Assembly: GCF_014154935.1 (NCBI RefSeq)
Contig: NZ_JACEHH010000011.1
Location: forward strand, 124,001 to 188,000
Source of the DNA: Stieleria mannarensis
GTDB lineage: Bacteria; Planctomycetota; Planctomycetia; Pirellulales; Pirellulaceae
DNA length: 64,000 bases
Direction: 5' to 3'
Below are positions 45,909 to 53,742 of this stretch, piece by piece. The notes beneath the pieces were generated by a model. That model was not told where the DNA came from. It ran no database searches and saw nothing but the letters and a program-made list of their open reading frames with translations. Made by a program: the position numbers and the translations under genes. Numbering within the stretch: position 1 is the first letter of the stretch; the number at the start of each line of letters is the position of its first letter.

Positions 45909-45971
45909 CAGCCGACGGGCGCTAACCCCGGTTTTGTGGCGGCGAGAACCGCGGCTAGCGCCGTGCGGCTG
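45909..45971. repeat. Imperfect inverted repeat (25-bp arms), GCGCTA(A/G)CC core
   Basis: Arms 45909-45933 and 45947-45971 pair at 20 of 25 positions around a 13-nt loop. The GGCGCTAGCCGCGGTT-type core is, as I recall, a frequent intergenic element in Rhodopirellula genomes. Confidence 0.75.
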
Positions 45972-46059
45972 ATTAAATCAGCAGCCGGCAAGGTGGCTGC
46001 GGCTGCGTCATGGGTGACGCGGTTGGGTACTGGATTCCTTGGACTTTGACGGCTTCCCC

Positions 46060-46956
46060 ATGAAACGCCCCATTGTGTTTGTCCATCGTGGCCGCGGCGA
46101 GCATCTCCATCTGGCAACCCGTCAAGCCAAACTTCACAACCCGGATTCGCCGATCGTGCTGCTGGGCGATCACGCCAATCGATCGCTCCGATTCGTCGAC
46201 CAGCACTATTGCACGTCGGATTACTTCGACGCCGCGGCTCGGTTCGCCGCGCATTACGTTCACCACAGCCGAAACCGAGTCGATTGGGAACGGTTCTGTT
46301 TCGAGCGTTGGTTCATTCTGAACGAATGGATGGACAAACAGGATTGCCAGTCCGCCTGGACCTTTGATTCTGACGTGCTGGTCTACAGCGATTTGAACGA
46401 CGTCGCCGACCACTTCGCCGGCGACGCCCTGGCTTACTGCTCCTGCAGCGGCCACGCGATGCTGGTCGCAAAGCGTTCCGGTTTGGATGCGTTTTGCCGC
46501 TTTTGTGAGTCGATGTACGAACCCAACGCGGAGAAACAACAGCGGTTGGCTGAGTACGCCGAATCGCAGTTTGAGTTGAACGACCAGGGTGTTTCGGACA
46601 TGACCGCACTGGTATGGTTTCGCGAAGCGTCGGCGTTGCCGATTGGGAATCTGTCCTCCCCGGTCGGCGGTCGGTTTTTCGACGACAACCTCTGCCTGTC
46701 CCAGGGATACAAAGTCTCCGGTCGCAAGCGAATTCGATGGCGTGACGGCGTGCCCTACGCCACCGATGCCGCGACCGGAGACTTGGTCGGCATGCACGCG
46801 ATTCACTTCCAGGGGAACGCAAAGAAGTTGATGCCGGCCTACTCCAGCCAGCCTGACCTGGCCGTGTTGGGTAGCTATCTGCGCCGCAAATTGCACTCAC
46901 CGATCCACCGAATCCGTCGCAAGTTCGAGAAGGTTCGGGCATCTCAAGCGGCCTAG
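46060..46956 (+). CDS. Glycosyltransferase-like protein
   Basis: A 298-residue soluble protein starting MKRPIVFVHRGRGEHLHLATRQAKLHNPDSPI; the ATG at 46060 is preferred over a TTG at 46039. The N-terminal alternation VLLGD...SLRF and the acidic motif AWTFDSDVLVYSD (about residue 105) resemble the nucleotide-sugar binding core and DxD metal site of GT-A glycosyltransferases. A middle segment is cysteine-containing (YCSCSGHAMLV, FCRFCESMYEP). The end is basic (RRKLHSPIHRIRRKFEKVR), which could bind membrane or nucleic acid. No signal peptide, so it is probably cytoplasmic. It may decorate surface polysaccharide or the exported neighbours, but this is inference; family assignment is tentative. 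Confidence 0.65.
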   Translation: MKRPIVFVHRGRGEHLHLATRQAKLHNPDSPIVLLGDHANRSLRFVDQHYCTSDYFDAAARFAAHYVHHSRNRVDWERFCFERWFILNEWMDKQDCQSAWTFDSDVLVYSDLNDVADHFAGDALAYCSCSGHAMLVAKRSGLDAFCRFCESMYEPNAEKQQRLAEYAESQFELNDQGVSDMTALVWFREASALPIGNLSSPVGGRFFDDNLCLSQGYKVSGRKRIRWRDGVPYATDAATGDLVGMHAIHFQGNAKKLMPAYSSQPDLAVLGSYLRRKLHSPIHRIRRKFEKVRASQAA

Positions 46957-47123
46957 AATTCCGTCTCGCTTTGAGATTCGTGGAATCGGTAGTGGACGAC
47001 GCGAGGAGTCCTCGCAGCCGGCATTTCGCGAGTTTTGCGGTGCATTGTCACGGCGGCCACTCACTGCCGCTACAATGACGAGGTTTCGATTTCCCGATGC
47101 GACTGACCGTATCAACGTTTAAC

Positions 47124-47130
47124 GAAGAGG
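47124..47130 (+). promoter_or_regulatory. Ribosome-binding site supporting a GTG start
   Basis: GAAGAGG lies 6 nt before the GTG at 47137 and 12 nt before the in-frame ATG at 47143, which favours the GTG. Confidence 0.6.
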
Positions 47131-47136
47131 CCTCTT

Positions 47137-49755
47137 GTGCAAATGCGGAATCTGTTGACACTGGCATTGTTGGCGTTTGCCGCACCGGCCCTCCAATCCG
47201 CCGAACGAGTCGAGCGTGGGTTGCTGGTCCGATATGAGATGGGCGACGGAGAGGGGCGTACGATCCAGGATCGCAGCGGCGTCGGCAAACCGTTGAATCT
47301 GGTGATCGATCGGTCCAGCCGCGTGCGACGGTCGGGCGGAGGGCTCGTGATCGAATCGTCCTCGCGAATCGCGTCCTCGCAACCGGCCACCAAAATCATC
47401 GATGCGGTCAAGCGGTCCAACGCGATCAGTGTCGAAGCCTGGCTGCGGCCGTCCGACACGTCGCAATCCGGACCGGCCAGGATCGTGTCAATTTCCGCAA
47501 ACACCAGCAACCGCAACTTCACGCTGGGCCAAGAAAAGAATGCCTACGATGTCCGGCTGCGGGCGACCGAAAGCGATAACAACGGCCTGCCCTCGACGGC
47601 CAGTCCGAAGCGAACGGTGCAAACCAAGCTGACCCACGTCGTGTTCACCCGTGATGCCAAAGGCAAGGCGACGCTGTATGTCGACGGCAAACTGGTTGCC
47701 CGCAAAACGGTCAAAGGCAAGCTGCGTAACTGGAACGACCAGTATCGACTCGTGTTGGTCAACGAAGCGACCGGAGACCGGCCTTGGTTGGGCGAACTGC
47801 ATTTGGTCGCCATTTATGGACGTGCCTTGTCGCAGCAAGATGTCCGGCAAAATTTCGCGGCAGGCAGTCAATCCAAGGCGGCCGAACCGATCAGCGAACA
47901 AGAACGCATCGCAAGGGCCAATCGGCGGCTGTTCGACCGGCACGTCGCTCCGCTATTGGCAACCCACTGCCTGGAATGTCACGACGCGGCGATCAAACAG
48001 GGGGACTTCGATCTTTCGCACAAATCGGCTGCATTGGCCAGCGGAGAAAGCGGAAACGCGATCGTTCCCGGCAACGTCGCGGACAGCTTGTTGTGGGATT
48101 TGGTGACCTCGGATGACATGCCCAAAGATCGTCCACCGCTATCGACCGAAGAGAAAGCCGTATTGCGAAAGTGGATCGACGCGGGCGCCACGTGGTCCGT
48201 CGACACAATCGATCCGGCGGTCTACCTGAACGAAGGCCAAGCCGGCGAGGTCTGGCTGCAGCGGTTGACGGTCAGCGAGTACATCGAGACGGTGCGTAGC
48301 GCGGTCGGTGTCGACATCGGTGACGAAGCACGTCGCATCCTGCCGCCCGACTTGCGTGCCGACGGGTTCAACAACACCGCGTACAACTTGAACATCGACC
48401 TGAAACATGTCGAGGCGTACAGCAAGTTGGCCGAGATCATCGTCGACCGGATGGACATCCTGAAATTCGCCGGTCGGTTTTCCAAAAGTCGAAAGTTGTC
48501 GACCGACGACACCATGCGCGACGACGTCGCCGCGATCGGAAAGTGGCTGTTGCGCGGTCCGCTGGATTCTCGGGAGATCAATAAGTACAGCGGGATCGCG
48601 ACGACGGTCGCCAGCGCCGGAGGCGATTTTGAAGAAGCGATCCGCTACATTGTCGAAGCGATGCTGCAGTCGCCACGGTTTGTCTATCGGGTCGAATACC
48701 AGCACGGTGATGGCCAGCCGCGACCGGTGGACGATTACGAATTGGCGTCGCGGATGAGCTACATCCTTTGGGGAGCGCCGCCGGATGAAACACTGATGAA
48801 AGCGGCGGACGAGGGCGAACTGGGCGACAGCAAGGCGGTCCGAGCCCAGGTCAAGCGGATGTTGCATGATCCGCGGACAATTCGCCGGTCGCAGGAGTTT
48901 GTCTCCCAGTGGTTGAATTTGGGACGACTGTCCAATTTGCGTCCCAACGGCAAACGGTTTCCGAACTGGAACGCACAGTTGGCCCTGGACATGCAACGGG
49001 AAACACTCGCCTATTTCAAAGAGGTTGTTTGGGCACAGAATCGTCCGCTTGCGGATCTTTTGAATGCGCAGGTCACCTATGCCTCACCGGCGTTGGCAAA
49101 ACACTACGGGTTAGAACCGATCGGCAAAGGGATCCAACGCTATGACCTGACCGAAGTGCCCAGCCGCGGTGGCATCTTGACTCAGGCCAGCGTGCTGACG
49201 ATCGGCGGGGATGAAGCCTCGATGGTCTCGCGCGGTCTGTTCGTGCTCAACGACTTGCTGCGTGGCACGATCAATGCGCCGCCCCCCTGCGTCAACACCG
49301 TCCCGCCGCCGACAAAAACCGGGCTAACCCAGCGCGGTATTGCCGAATCTCGAGTCGCCGACCAAAAGTGCGGCGTCTGCCACATTCGATTCGAACCGTT
49401 GGCCTACGGTTTAGAAAAATTTGACGGCATCGGCGCCTACCACGAGCAAGACGAGCATGGGAACAAGCTTCGCGACGACGGCGAGGTGTTGTTTCCAGGC
49501 ACGGCCGAACCGGTCGCCTATCAGACGTCCGCAGAATTGATGGACCTGTTGGCCGCCAGTCAGCGCGTGCAGCAAAGCCTGACTTGGAAACTGACACAAT
49601 TCGCCTTGGGACGACCGCTGGTTGCCGCCGATGCGCCGGTGGTCGACCAGATTCATCAGGCGGCCCAGAAACACGGTGGAACCTATGTCAGTTTGATCAC
49701 CGAGATCGTGATGAGCGATCTGGTGCAACGGGCCAGGACCGAAGCGGTGCCGTAA
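47137..49755 (+). CDS. LamG-fused DUF1592/DUF1588/DUF1585 cytochrome-like protein
   Basis: An 872-residue exported protein of a planctomycete-expanded family. Signal peptide (MRNLLTLALLAFAAPALQSA), then a LamG/concanavalin-like domain (about 25-245: VEAWLRPSD, TLYVDGKLVARK, WLGELHLVAIYGRALSQQDV). Next is a planctomycete cytochrome c-like domain with haem motif CLECH (278-282). The conserved series follows: DUF1587 (RLTVSEYIETVRSAVGVD), DUF1595 (RPLDSREINKYSG-like), DUF1592 (DYELASRMSYILWGAPPDE), DUF1588 with a second haem-type motif CGVCH (745-749), and DUF1585 at the end. It is likely a periplasmic redox protein binding one or two haems, with the LamG domain contacting glycan. It is followed 131 bp later by its usual DUF1552 partner. 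Confidence 0.92.
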   Translation: MQMRNLLTLALLAFAAPALQSAERVERGLLVRYEMGDGEGRTIQDRSGVGKPLNLVIDRSSRVRRSGGGLVIESSSRIASSQPATKIIDAVKRSNAISVEAWLRPSDTSQSGPARIVSISANTSNRNFTLGQEKNAYDVRLRATESDNNGLPSTASPKRTVQTKLTHVVFTRDAKGKATLYVDGKLVARKTVKGKLRNWNDQYRLVLVNEATGDRPWLGELHLVAIYGRALSQQDVRQNFAAGSQSKAAEPISEQERIARANRRLFDRHVAPLLATHCLECHDAAIKQGDFDLSHKSAALASGESGNAIVPGNVADSLLWDLVTSDDMPKDRPPLSTEEKAVLRKWIDAGATWSVDTIDPAVYLNEGQAGEVWLQRLTVSEYIETVRSAVGVDIGDEARRILPPDLRADGFNNTAYNLNIDLKHVEAYSKLAEIIVDRMDILKFAGRFSKSRKLSTDDTMRDDVAAIGKWLLRGPLDSREINKYSGIATTVASAGGDFEEAIRYIVEAMLQSPRFVYRVEYQHGDGQPRPVDDYELASRMSYILWGAPPDETLMKAADEGELGDSKAVRAQVKRMLHDPRTIRRSQEFVSQWLNLGRLSNLRPNGKRFPNWNAQLALDMQRETLAYFKEVVWAQNRPLADLLNAQVTYASPALAKHYGLEPIGKGIQRYDLTEVPSRGGILTQASVLTIGGDEASMVSRGLFVLNDLLRGTINAPPPCVNTVPPPTKTGLTQRGIAESRVADQKCGVCHIRFEPLAYGLEKFDGIGAYHEQDEHGNKLRDDGEVLFPGTAEPVAYQTSAELMDLLAASQRVQQSLTWKLTQFALGRPLVAADAPVVDQIHQAAQKHGGTYVSLITEIVMSDLVQRARTEAVP

Positions 49756-49781
49756 CGGGCCAGATGATTGACCAGCCTGCG

Positions 49782-49810
49782 GCGCGAGCGAGTGACTCTC
49801 TCGCTCGCGC
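49782..49810. terminator. Perfect 11-bp hairpin between the DUF1592 and DUF1552 genes
   Basis: GCGCGAGCGAG at 49782-49792 pairs perfectly with CTCGCTCGCGC at 49800-49810 around a 7-nt loop, starting 27 bp after the upstream stop. There is no T-run, so it may be an attenuator or RNA-stability element rather than a classical terminator. It would let the two genes be expressed at different levels. Confidence 0.6.
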
Positions 49811-49872
49811 GTCGAGCTGGTATTGACTGAAAACGGACACCGTCCAGCCTGAATCGAGACACAAGAAGATGG

Positions 49873-49880
49873 GGGAGAGA
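49873..49880 (+). promoter_or_regulatory. Ribosome-binding site deciding the DUF1552 start
   Basis: GGGAGAGA lies 6 nt before the ATG at 49887; the earlier ATG at 49869 overlaps this site and lacks one of its own. Confidence 0.6.
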
Positions 49881-49886
49881 AGATTG

Positions 49887-51329
49887 ATGAATCGACCACG
49901 AATCAGCCGTCGCACGATGCTCAAGAGCACGGGGCTGAAGACCGCCGGGGCAGTTGCGATCGGATTGCCGTTGCTGGAGGAAATGACGTTGACGACGGCG
50001 TCCGCTGCCGGTCAGGTGGAGGTTCCGGTCCGCGCGTTCAACGTTTTCTTTGGGCTGGGGATCCCCGCACCGCTGCAACGGGAAGGCTATGACGGCGTGC
50101 TGGAACCGCTCAAGCCGTTGCGCGACAAGCTGCTGATCATGCGTGGGGTCGACCAGTTGCGGGCGGACGAAAAAGGCATCAACGCGCACTACGACGGAGC
50201 CACCGCGGCCTTCACCGCCCAGCCGCCCGACGGGGAAGCCAAGGCCGGCGGGGCGTCGATCGATCAAGTGATTCGCCGCGACCATTATCCCGATGGCATG
50301 CCGCCCGGCATGGTTCCGACGCTGGTCGCCGGCACGTTCTTTCGCCGCAGCCGGATCGGCCGTTATGTCCACAGTTTTAACGCCGACGGGACCGTTGCCG
50401 CGACGATGCAGGAGAAACCGCGGGATCTGTTCGAACGCGTGTTCGGAACGCTGGAAGCAGCCGGCGACGATCCCGATCAACGCCGCGCACGTTTACGGCG
50501 AAGTGTGCTCGATGCGGTCGTCGATCAGTACAAGTTCTACACGGGGGCCAATTCACCGCTGGGTAAAACGTCCCGGGCACGCGTCGCCGAACACCTGGAC
50601 CGCATTCGTGAATATGAGCAGCGGGCGTATGCGATGAAAGGCAAGATCGAGGGGGCCCCCCCGTTGCCAGAGCGGTCGACGTTATTGCACGGCGGTTCGG
50701 CCGATCCCGGCGGCGAAGGGATCGATATCACGCTGGAGGAACTTTCATCGGAATGGCGATTGATGGCCGACCTGTATGCCTTGGCCATCCAAACCGATCG
50801 CACGCGATTCGGTGCGTTGACCTTCCTGGCCGCCGGTGAACGGATCCGTTTGACCGGCGATTATCACTACGACGGCCGAAAGATCTTCCAGTTCGACGAT
50901 GAAGGGCAGCTCAAAAAATCGGGCTCGGCCGGCTGTAGCCATGAATGGTGGCACCAATTCAATGAGAAAAAGGCGAACGAAGCGCTGCGTGCCCACGCGC
51001 ACCTGAAAATGCGCGAGGTCGCCTATTTCCTCAGCCGGCTGGACACCGAGGAATCGAGGGATGCCAACGGCAAGACTATCTTGGAGAATTCGCTGATCAC
51101 GATCTCCACCGAGTCCGGCGACGGCCGCCACAACGACGTCAAACGCGAGCTGTCGGGGGTATTTCACGCGATCAGCGGTGGCGGCGGACGATTCAAAACG
51201 GGGCAAATCGTCGACGTCGGTGCCGAAGGGGTGGACGTTTACAACACGATGCTGACGGCGATGGGATGCAAGCAGCGATTGGGACCGAAGAAACGCGACG
51301 CCAGTCACGTCGACGCGATTCGCGTCTAA
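49887..51329 (+). CDS. DUF1552 exported protein
   Basis: A 480-residue protein starting MNRPRISRRTMLKSTGLKTAGAVAIGLPLLEEM, a Tat-like signal with twin arginine (SRRTMLK) and hydrophobic core. The mature part matches the DUF1552 plan: FNVFFGLGIPAPL, LEPLKPLRDKLLIMRGVDQ, a helical middle (LDRIREYEQRAYAMKGKIEGAPPLPE), LMADLYALAIQTDRTRFGALTF, and HEWWHQF near the end. In planctomycetes this family is almost always encoded next to a DUF1592-type protein, as here, and the two probably act together in the periplasm. The biochemical activity is unknown. Tat export would suit a cofactor-binding protein folded in the cytoplasm. Confidence 0.92.
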   Translation: MNRPRISRRTMLKSTGLKTAGAVAIGLPLLEEMTLTTASAAGQVEVPVRAFNVFFGLGIPAPLQREGYDGVLEPLKPLRDKLLIMRGVDQLRADEKGINAHYDGATAAFTAQPPDGEAKAGGASIDQVIRRDHYPDGMPPGMVPTLVAGTFFRRSRIGRYVHSFNADGTVAATMQEKPRDLFERVFGTLEAAGDDPDQRRARLRRSVLDAVVDQYKFYTGANSPLGKTSRARVAEHLDRIREYEQRAYAMKGKIEGAPPLPERSTLLHGGSADPGGEGIDITLEELSSEWRLMADLYALAIQTDRTRFGALTFLAAGERIRLTGDYHYDGRKIFQFDDEGQLKKSGSAGCSHEWWHQFNEKKANEALRAHAHLKMREVAYFLSRLDTEESRDANGKTILENSLITISTESGDGRHNDVKRELSGVFHAISGGGGRFKTGQIVDVGAEGVDVYNTMLTAMGCKQRLGPKKRDASHVDAIRV

Positions 51330-51986
51330 CGCTCAACGTCGCGTGCCGAGGTTGGTCTGACGATCAATGTTATGCGGCACGCGGTCGTACTCGTACTCAG
51401 GCCGTAGGTCGGTACTCGTACTCCTACTCGATTGCGAATCCGAATCCGAATACGAGTACCGCGTCGCTGAGTACCGCGTCGCTGAGTACCGCGTCGCTGA
51501 GTACCGCGTCGCTGAGTACCGCGTCGCTGAGTACGAGTACGAGTACGAAGCATGGAGTTGACAATTAGCGATAGACCAACCACGACGCGGCTATGTTTTA
51601 GCGGCGAATCGCCGAAATTCTTGGCGGCTTGTTGATTTGATCAGCCGTTTGGCAACAGCCTTCAGTCCTTGGTGCGTTTGCGCCCGTGCTCCATCGTTTG
51701 CCGCCCGTAAGCTCGCGTGATAGGGCTGATCGCACGTTTGATTGGACGACTCAACAGGTCCGTCGGCGAAATCCGCCACCACAAATCCAATGGCCGACGA
51801 AGAAAACGGCACTAGGACCGAACAACGTGTCTTCAACCGCGATCGCCCGATTGGCCGGCTTGACGGATCGACCGTCAGCCGATCTGTTGCAGCGCATAAA
51901 CGCGACGAGTGTGACGGCCCTGACAACAGGCTCGCAAAGGAGGATTCGTCGGCGAATCGGACGATCGGTCCATCGAGAGGTTCAGC
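51330..51986. other. Repeat-rich intergenic region
   Basis: About 650 bp upstream of malQ. The first part holds the GAGTAC/GTACTC repeat structure described separately. From 51550 to 51986 I see no convincing gene: an 82-codon frame (51742-51990) ends in an ATGA overlap with the malQ start but lacks domain, signal or ribosome-binding support. A TTGACA hexamer near 51557 has no matching -10. Confidence 0.65.
51412..51546. repeat. Five-copy 15-bp tandem array inside an 18-bp inverted repeat
   Basis: Unit GAGTACCGCGTCGCT occurs five times without change (51454-51528), followed by three GAGTAC hexamers (51529-51546). These pair with GTACTCGTACTCCTACTC at 51412-51429 (17 of 18). A further GTACTC pair sits at 51387-51398. 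The unit length is a multiple of three, but no frame here looks coding. Confidence 0.9.
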
Positions 51987-53525
51987 ATGACCGCCCCACG
52001 CCAGCCCCAGAGCCTATTCCCGGCCGATTACCGCGCCGCCGGCGTGTTGTTGCACGTCACGTCACTGCCGTCACGCTATGGGATCGGCGACTTCGGTCCC
52101 CAGGCGCGTGCCTGGATCGACTGGCTGCACGACGCCGGCCAGTCCTGGTGGCAGGTCCTGCCGCTGGGGCCGATCGGACGCGGCCACTCGCCGTATTCAT
52201 CGCTTTCCTCGTTCGCCGGCAACTGGCTGTTGATCAGCCCCGAGGATCTGATTCACGACGGGTTGCTTCGAACCGACCAGATCGCGGCCGCGTCGTTTCC
52301 CGAACACGTCGTCGATTTCGATGCCGTGATCGCCTTCAAAAATGAACTTTTGGCGAAAGTCTGGGCGAACGTGCAATCCGGCGCCGGCGGTGCAGAGCTG
52401 AAATCGGAGTACGAACAATTCTGTCGGGATTCGGCGCACTGGTTGGACGACTTTGCGATGTTCAGTGTGTTGCGCGAGCGGCACGGTGAACACTACCTGA
52501 AGTGGCCCAGTGAGTTGGTCCAGCGCGACCGACAAGCGTTAGCACAGGTCGCCCAGGAACTGGCCGAGGAGATTGATCAGATTCGTTTGGCGCAGTTCCT
52601 GGTGTTCCGCCAGACAGACCGATTGAAAACTTATGCCCACGACCGGGGCGTGCGGCTGATCGGGGATTTGCCCTATTTCGTTTGCGCCGATTCAAGTGAC
52701 GTGTGGGCCAATCCGGAGTTGTTCTTGTTGGACCAACAGCGACGGCCGAGTTTTGTCGCGGGGGTTCCACCGGATTACTTCAGTGCCGACGGACAACTGT
52801 GGGGCAACCCGGTCTATGACTGGGCGGCACTGCGGGAAACCGGGTACCGATGGTACATCGATCGCCTCGGCGCGTTGTTGAACCAAGCCGACCTGATCCG
52901 CTTGGACCATTTTCGCGGGTTCGCAGCCGCCTGGCATGTCCCCGCTGAATCTTCGACGGCACTCAACGGCCAATGGGTGACCGGGCCGGGGGCCGATTTT
53001 TTTCGTGCGTTGCAGTCTGACTTGGGATCGATGCCGGTGATCGCCGAAGATCTGGGTTTGATCACACCGGACGTGATCGAGTTACGCGACGCGTTCGACA
53101 TCCCCGGCACACGTGTGTTGCAGTTTGCGTTTGACGGCATGAAAGACAATCCCTATCTGCCGGAAAATTACGTGCACAACACGGTCGCTTTCACCGGGAC
53201 GCACGACAACAACACGACGCTTGGTTGGTTCGAATCGCTCAGCGAAGCGGAACAGGAAAGCGTGCGCGATGCCTTGTCGATGCCGAAAGGCGATGGCGTT
53301 TTGGTCACCGGCGAGATGCTGCGACAAGTCTGGTCGTCGTCGGCCGCCTTGGCGATGGCGCCGCTGCAGGACATCCTGGGATTGGGCGCAGACGCCCGCA
53401 TGAACGTCCCGGGGACGCCGGAGGGCAATTGGTGCTGGAGAACAACGTCGGAGATGCTGTCCGCTTCTGCCGTGCAACGGTTGAGGGAATTGACGGCGGA
53501 ATCGGGCCGGTTGATTTCCGCGTGA
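51987..53525 (+). CDS. malQ: 4-alpha-glucanotransferase (amylomaltase)
   Basis: A 512-residue cytoplasmic GH77 enzyme that transfers alpha-1,4-glucan segments in glycogen/maltodextrin metabolism. The N-terminus has the family's LHVTSLPSRYGIGDFG and WWQVLPLGPIGRGHSPYSSLSSFAGN. Catalytic positions are present: nucleophile Asp307 in IRLDHFRGF, acid/base Glu354 in VIAEDLG, and Asp407 in GTHDNNTT. The length is normal for the short bacterial form without N-terminal carbohydrate-binding modules. It stands alone, without glycogen genes beside it, and is separated from upstream genes by the repeat region. Confidence 0.96.
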   Translation: MTAPRQPQSLFPADYRAAGVLLHVTSLPSRYGIGDFGPQARAWIDWLHDAGQSWWQVLPLGPIGRGHSPYSSLSSFAGNWLLISPEDLIHDGLLRTDQIAAASFPEHVVDFDAVIAFKNELLAKVWANVQSGAGGAELKSEYEQFCRDSAHWLDDFAMFSVLRERHGEHYLKWPSELVQRDRQALAQVAQELAEEIDQIRLAQFLVFRQTDRLKTYAHDRGVRLIGDLPYFVCADSSDVWANPELFLLDQQRRPSFVAGVPPDYFSADGQLWGNPVYDWAALRETGYRWYIDRLGALLNQADLIRLDHFRGFAAAWHVPAESSTALNGQWVTGPGADFFRALQSDLGSMPVIAEDLGLITPDVIELRDAFDIPGTRVLQFAFDGMKDNPYLPENYVHNTVAFTGTHDNNTTLGWFESLSEAEQESVRDALSMPKGDGVLVTGEMLRQVWSSSAALAMAPLQDILGLGADARMNVPGTPEGNWCWRTTSEMLSASAVQRLRELTAESGRLISA

Positions 53526-53742
53526 TCGCAGGTTCCGTCAGCGGCCGGCAATCCGGAAGCGACTCGTTCCCAGACGACGCCTGGGAGTGGCCCCGCTTCT
53601 CAGCCATTGATAAAAATTGGGTAAGAAGATTTCGGGGGCAAGAAAATGATGAAAAGCCCCCCTCTTCGATTCAGCTAATCTTCCTACCTTCAAAATCTTC
53701 CTCCCCCTCCCTTCCGCCACGAGCACCGGGAGCAGCGAGCGT
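53526..53742. other. Intergenic spacer between malQ and the disulfide reductase
   Basis: A 217-bp gap; its second half carries an inverted repeat made of a dispersed purine-rich element (see the repeat entry). Nothing else is recognisable. Confidence 0.6.
53621..53702. repeat. Purine-rich dispersed repeat with an inverted second arm
   Basis: The 30-nt element at 53621-53650 (starts GTAAGAAGATTT, ends AAGAAAATGAT) matches 63126-63155 at 27 of 30 positions. A diverged copy in inverted orientation at 53680-53702 pairs with it at 16 of 23, so the transcript could fold. Confidence 0.85.

Larger units (their letters stand above)
45657..46059. other. Intergenic region with two palindromic repeats
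   Basis: About 400 bp without a supportable gene. A 91-codon frame (45774-46049) has no signal, domain or plausible start context. The space is largely taken up by the two imperfect inverted repeats listed separately. Confidence 0.7.

Noticed and set aside
51454-51546. CRISPR array
   Set aside because: The 15-bp units are directly adjacent with no spacers, and no cas genes are present.
51266-51568. A protein with STASL repeats from the tandem array
   Set aside because: The frame starts inside the DUF1552 gene in another phase and merely translates the DNA repeat.
51742-51990. 82-codon gene overlapping the malQ start
   Set aside because: The ATGA overlap is suggestive, but there is no ribosome-binding site, domain or codon bias to support it.
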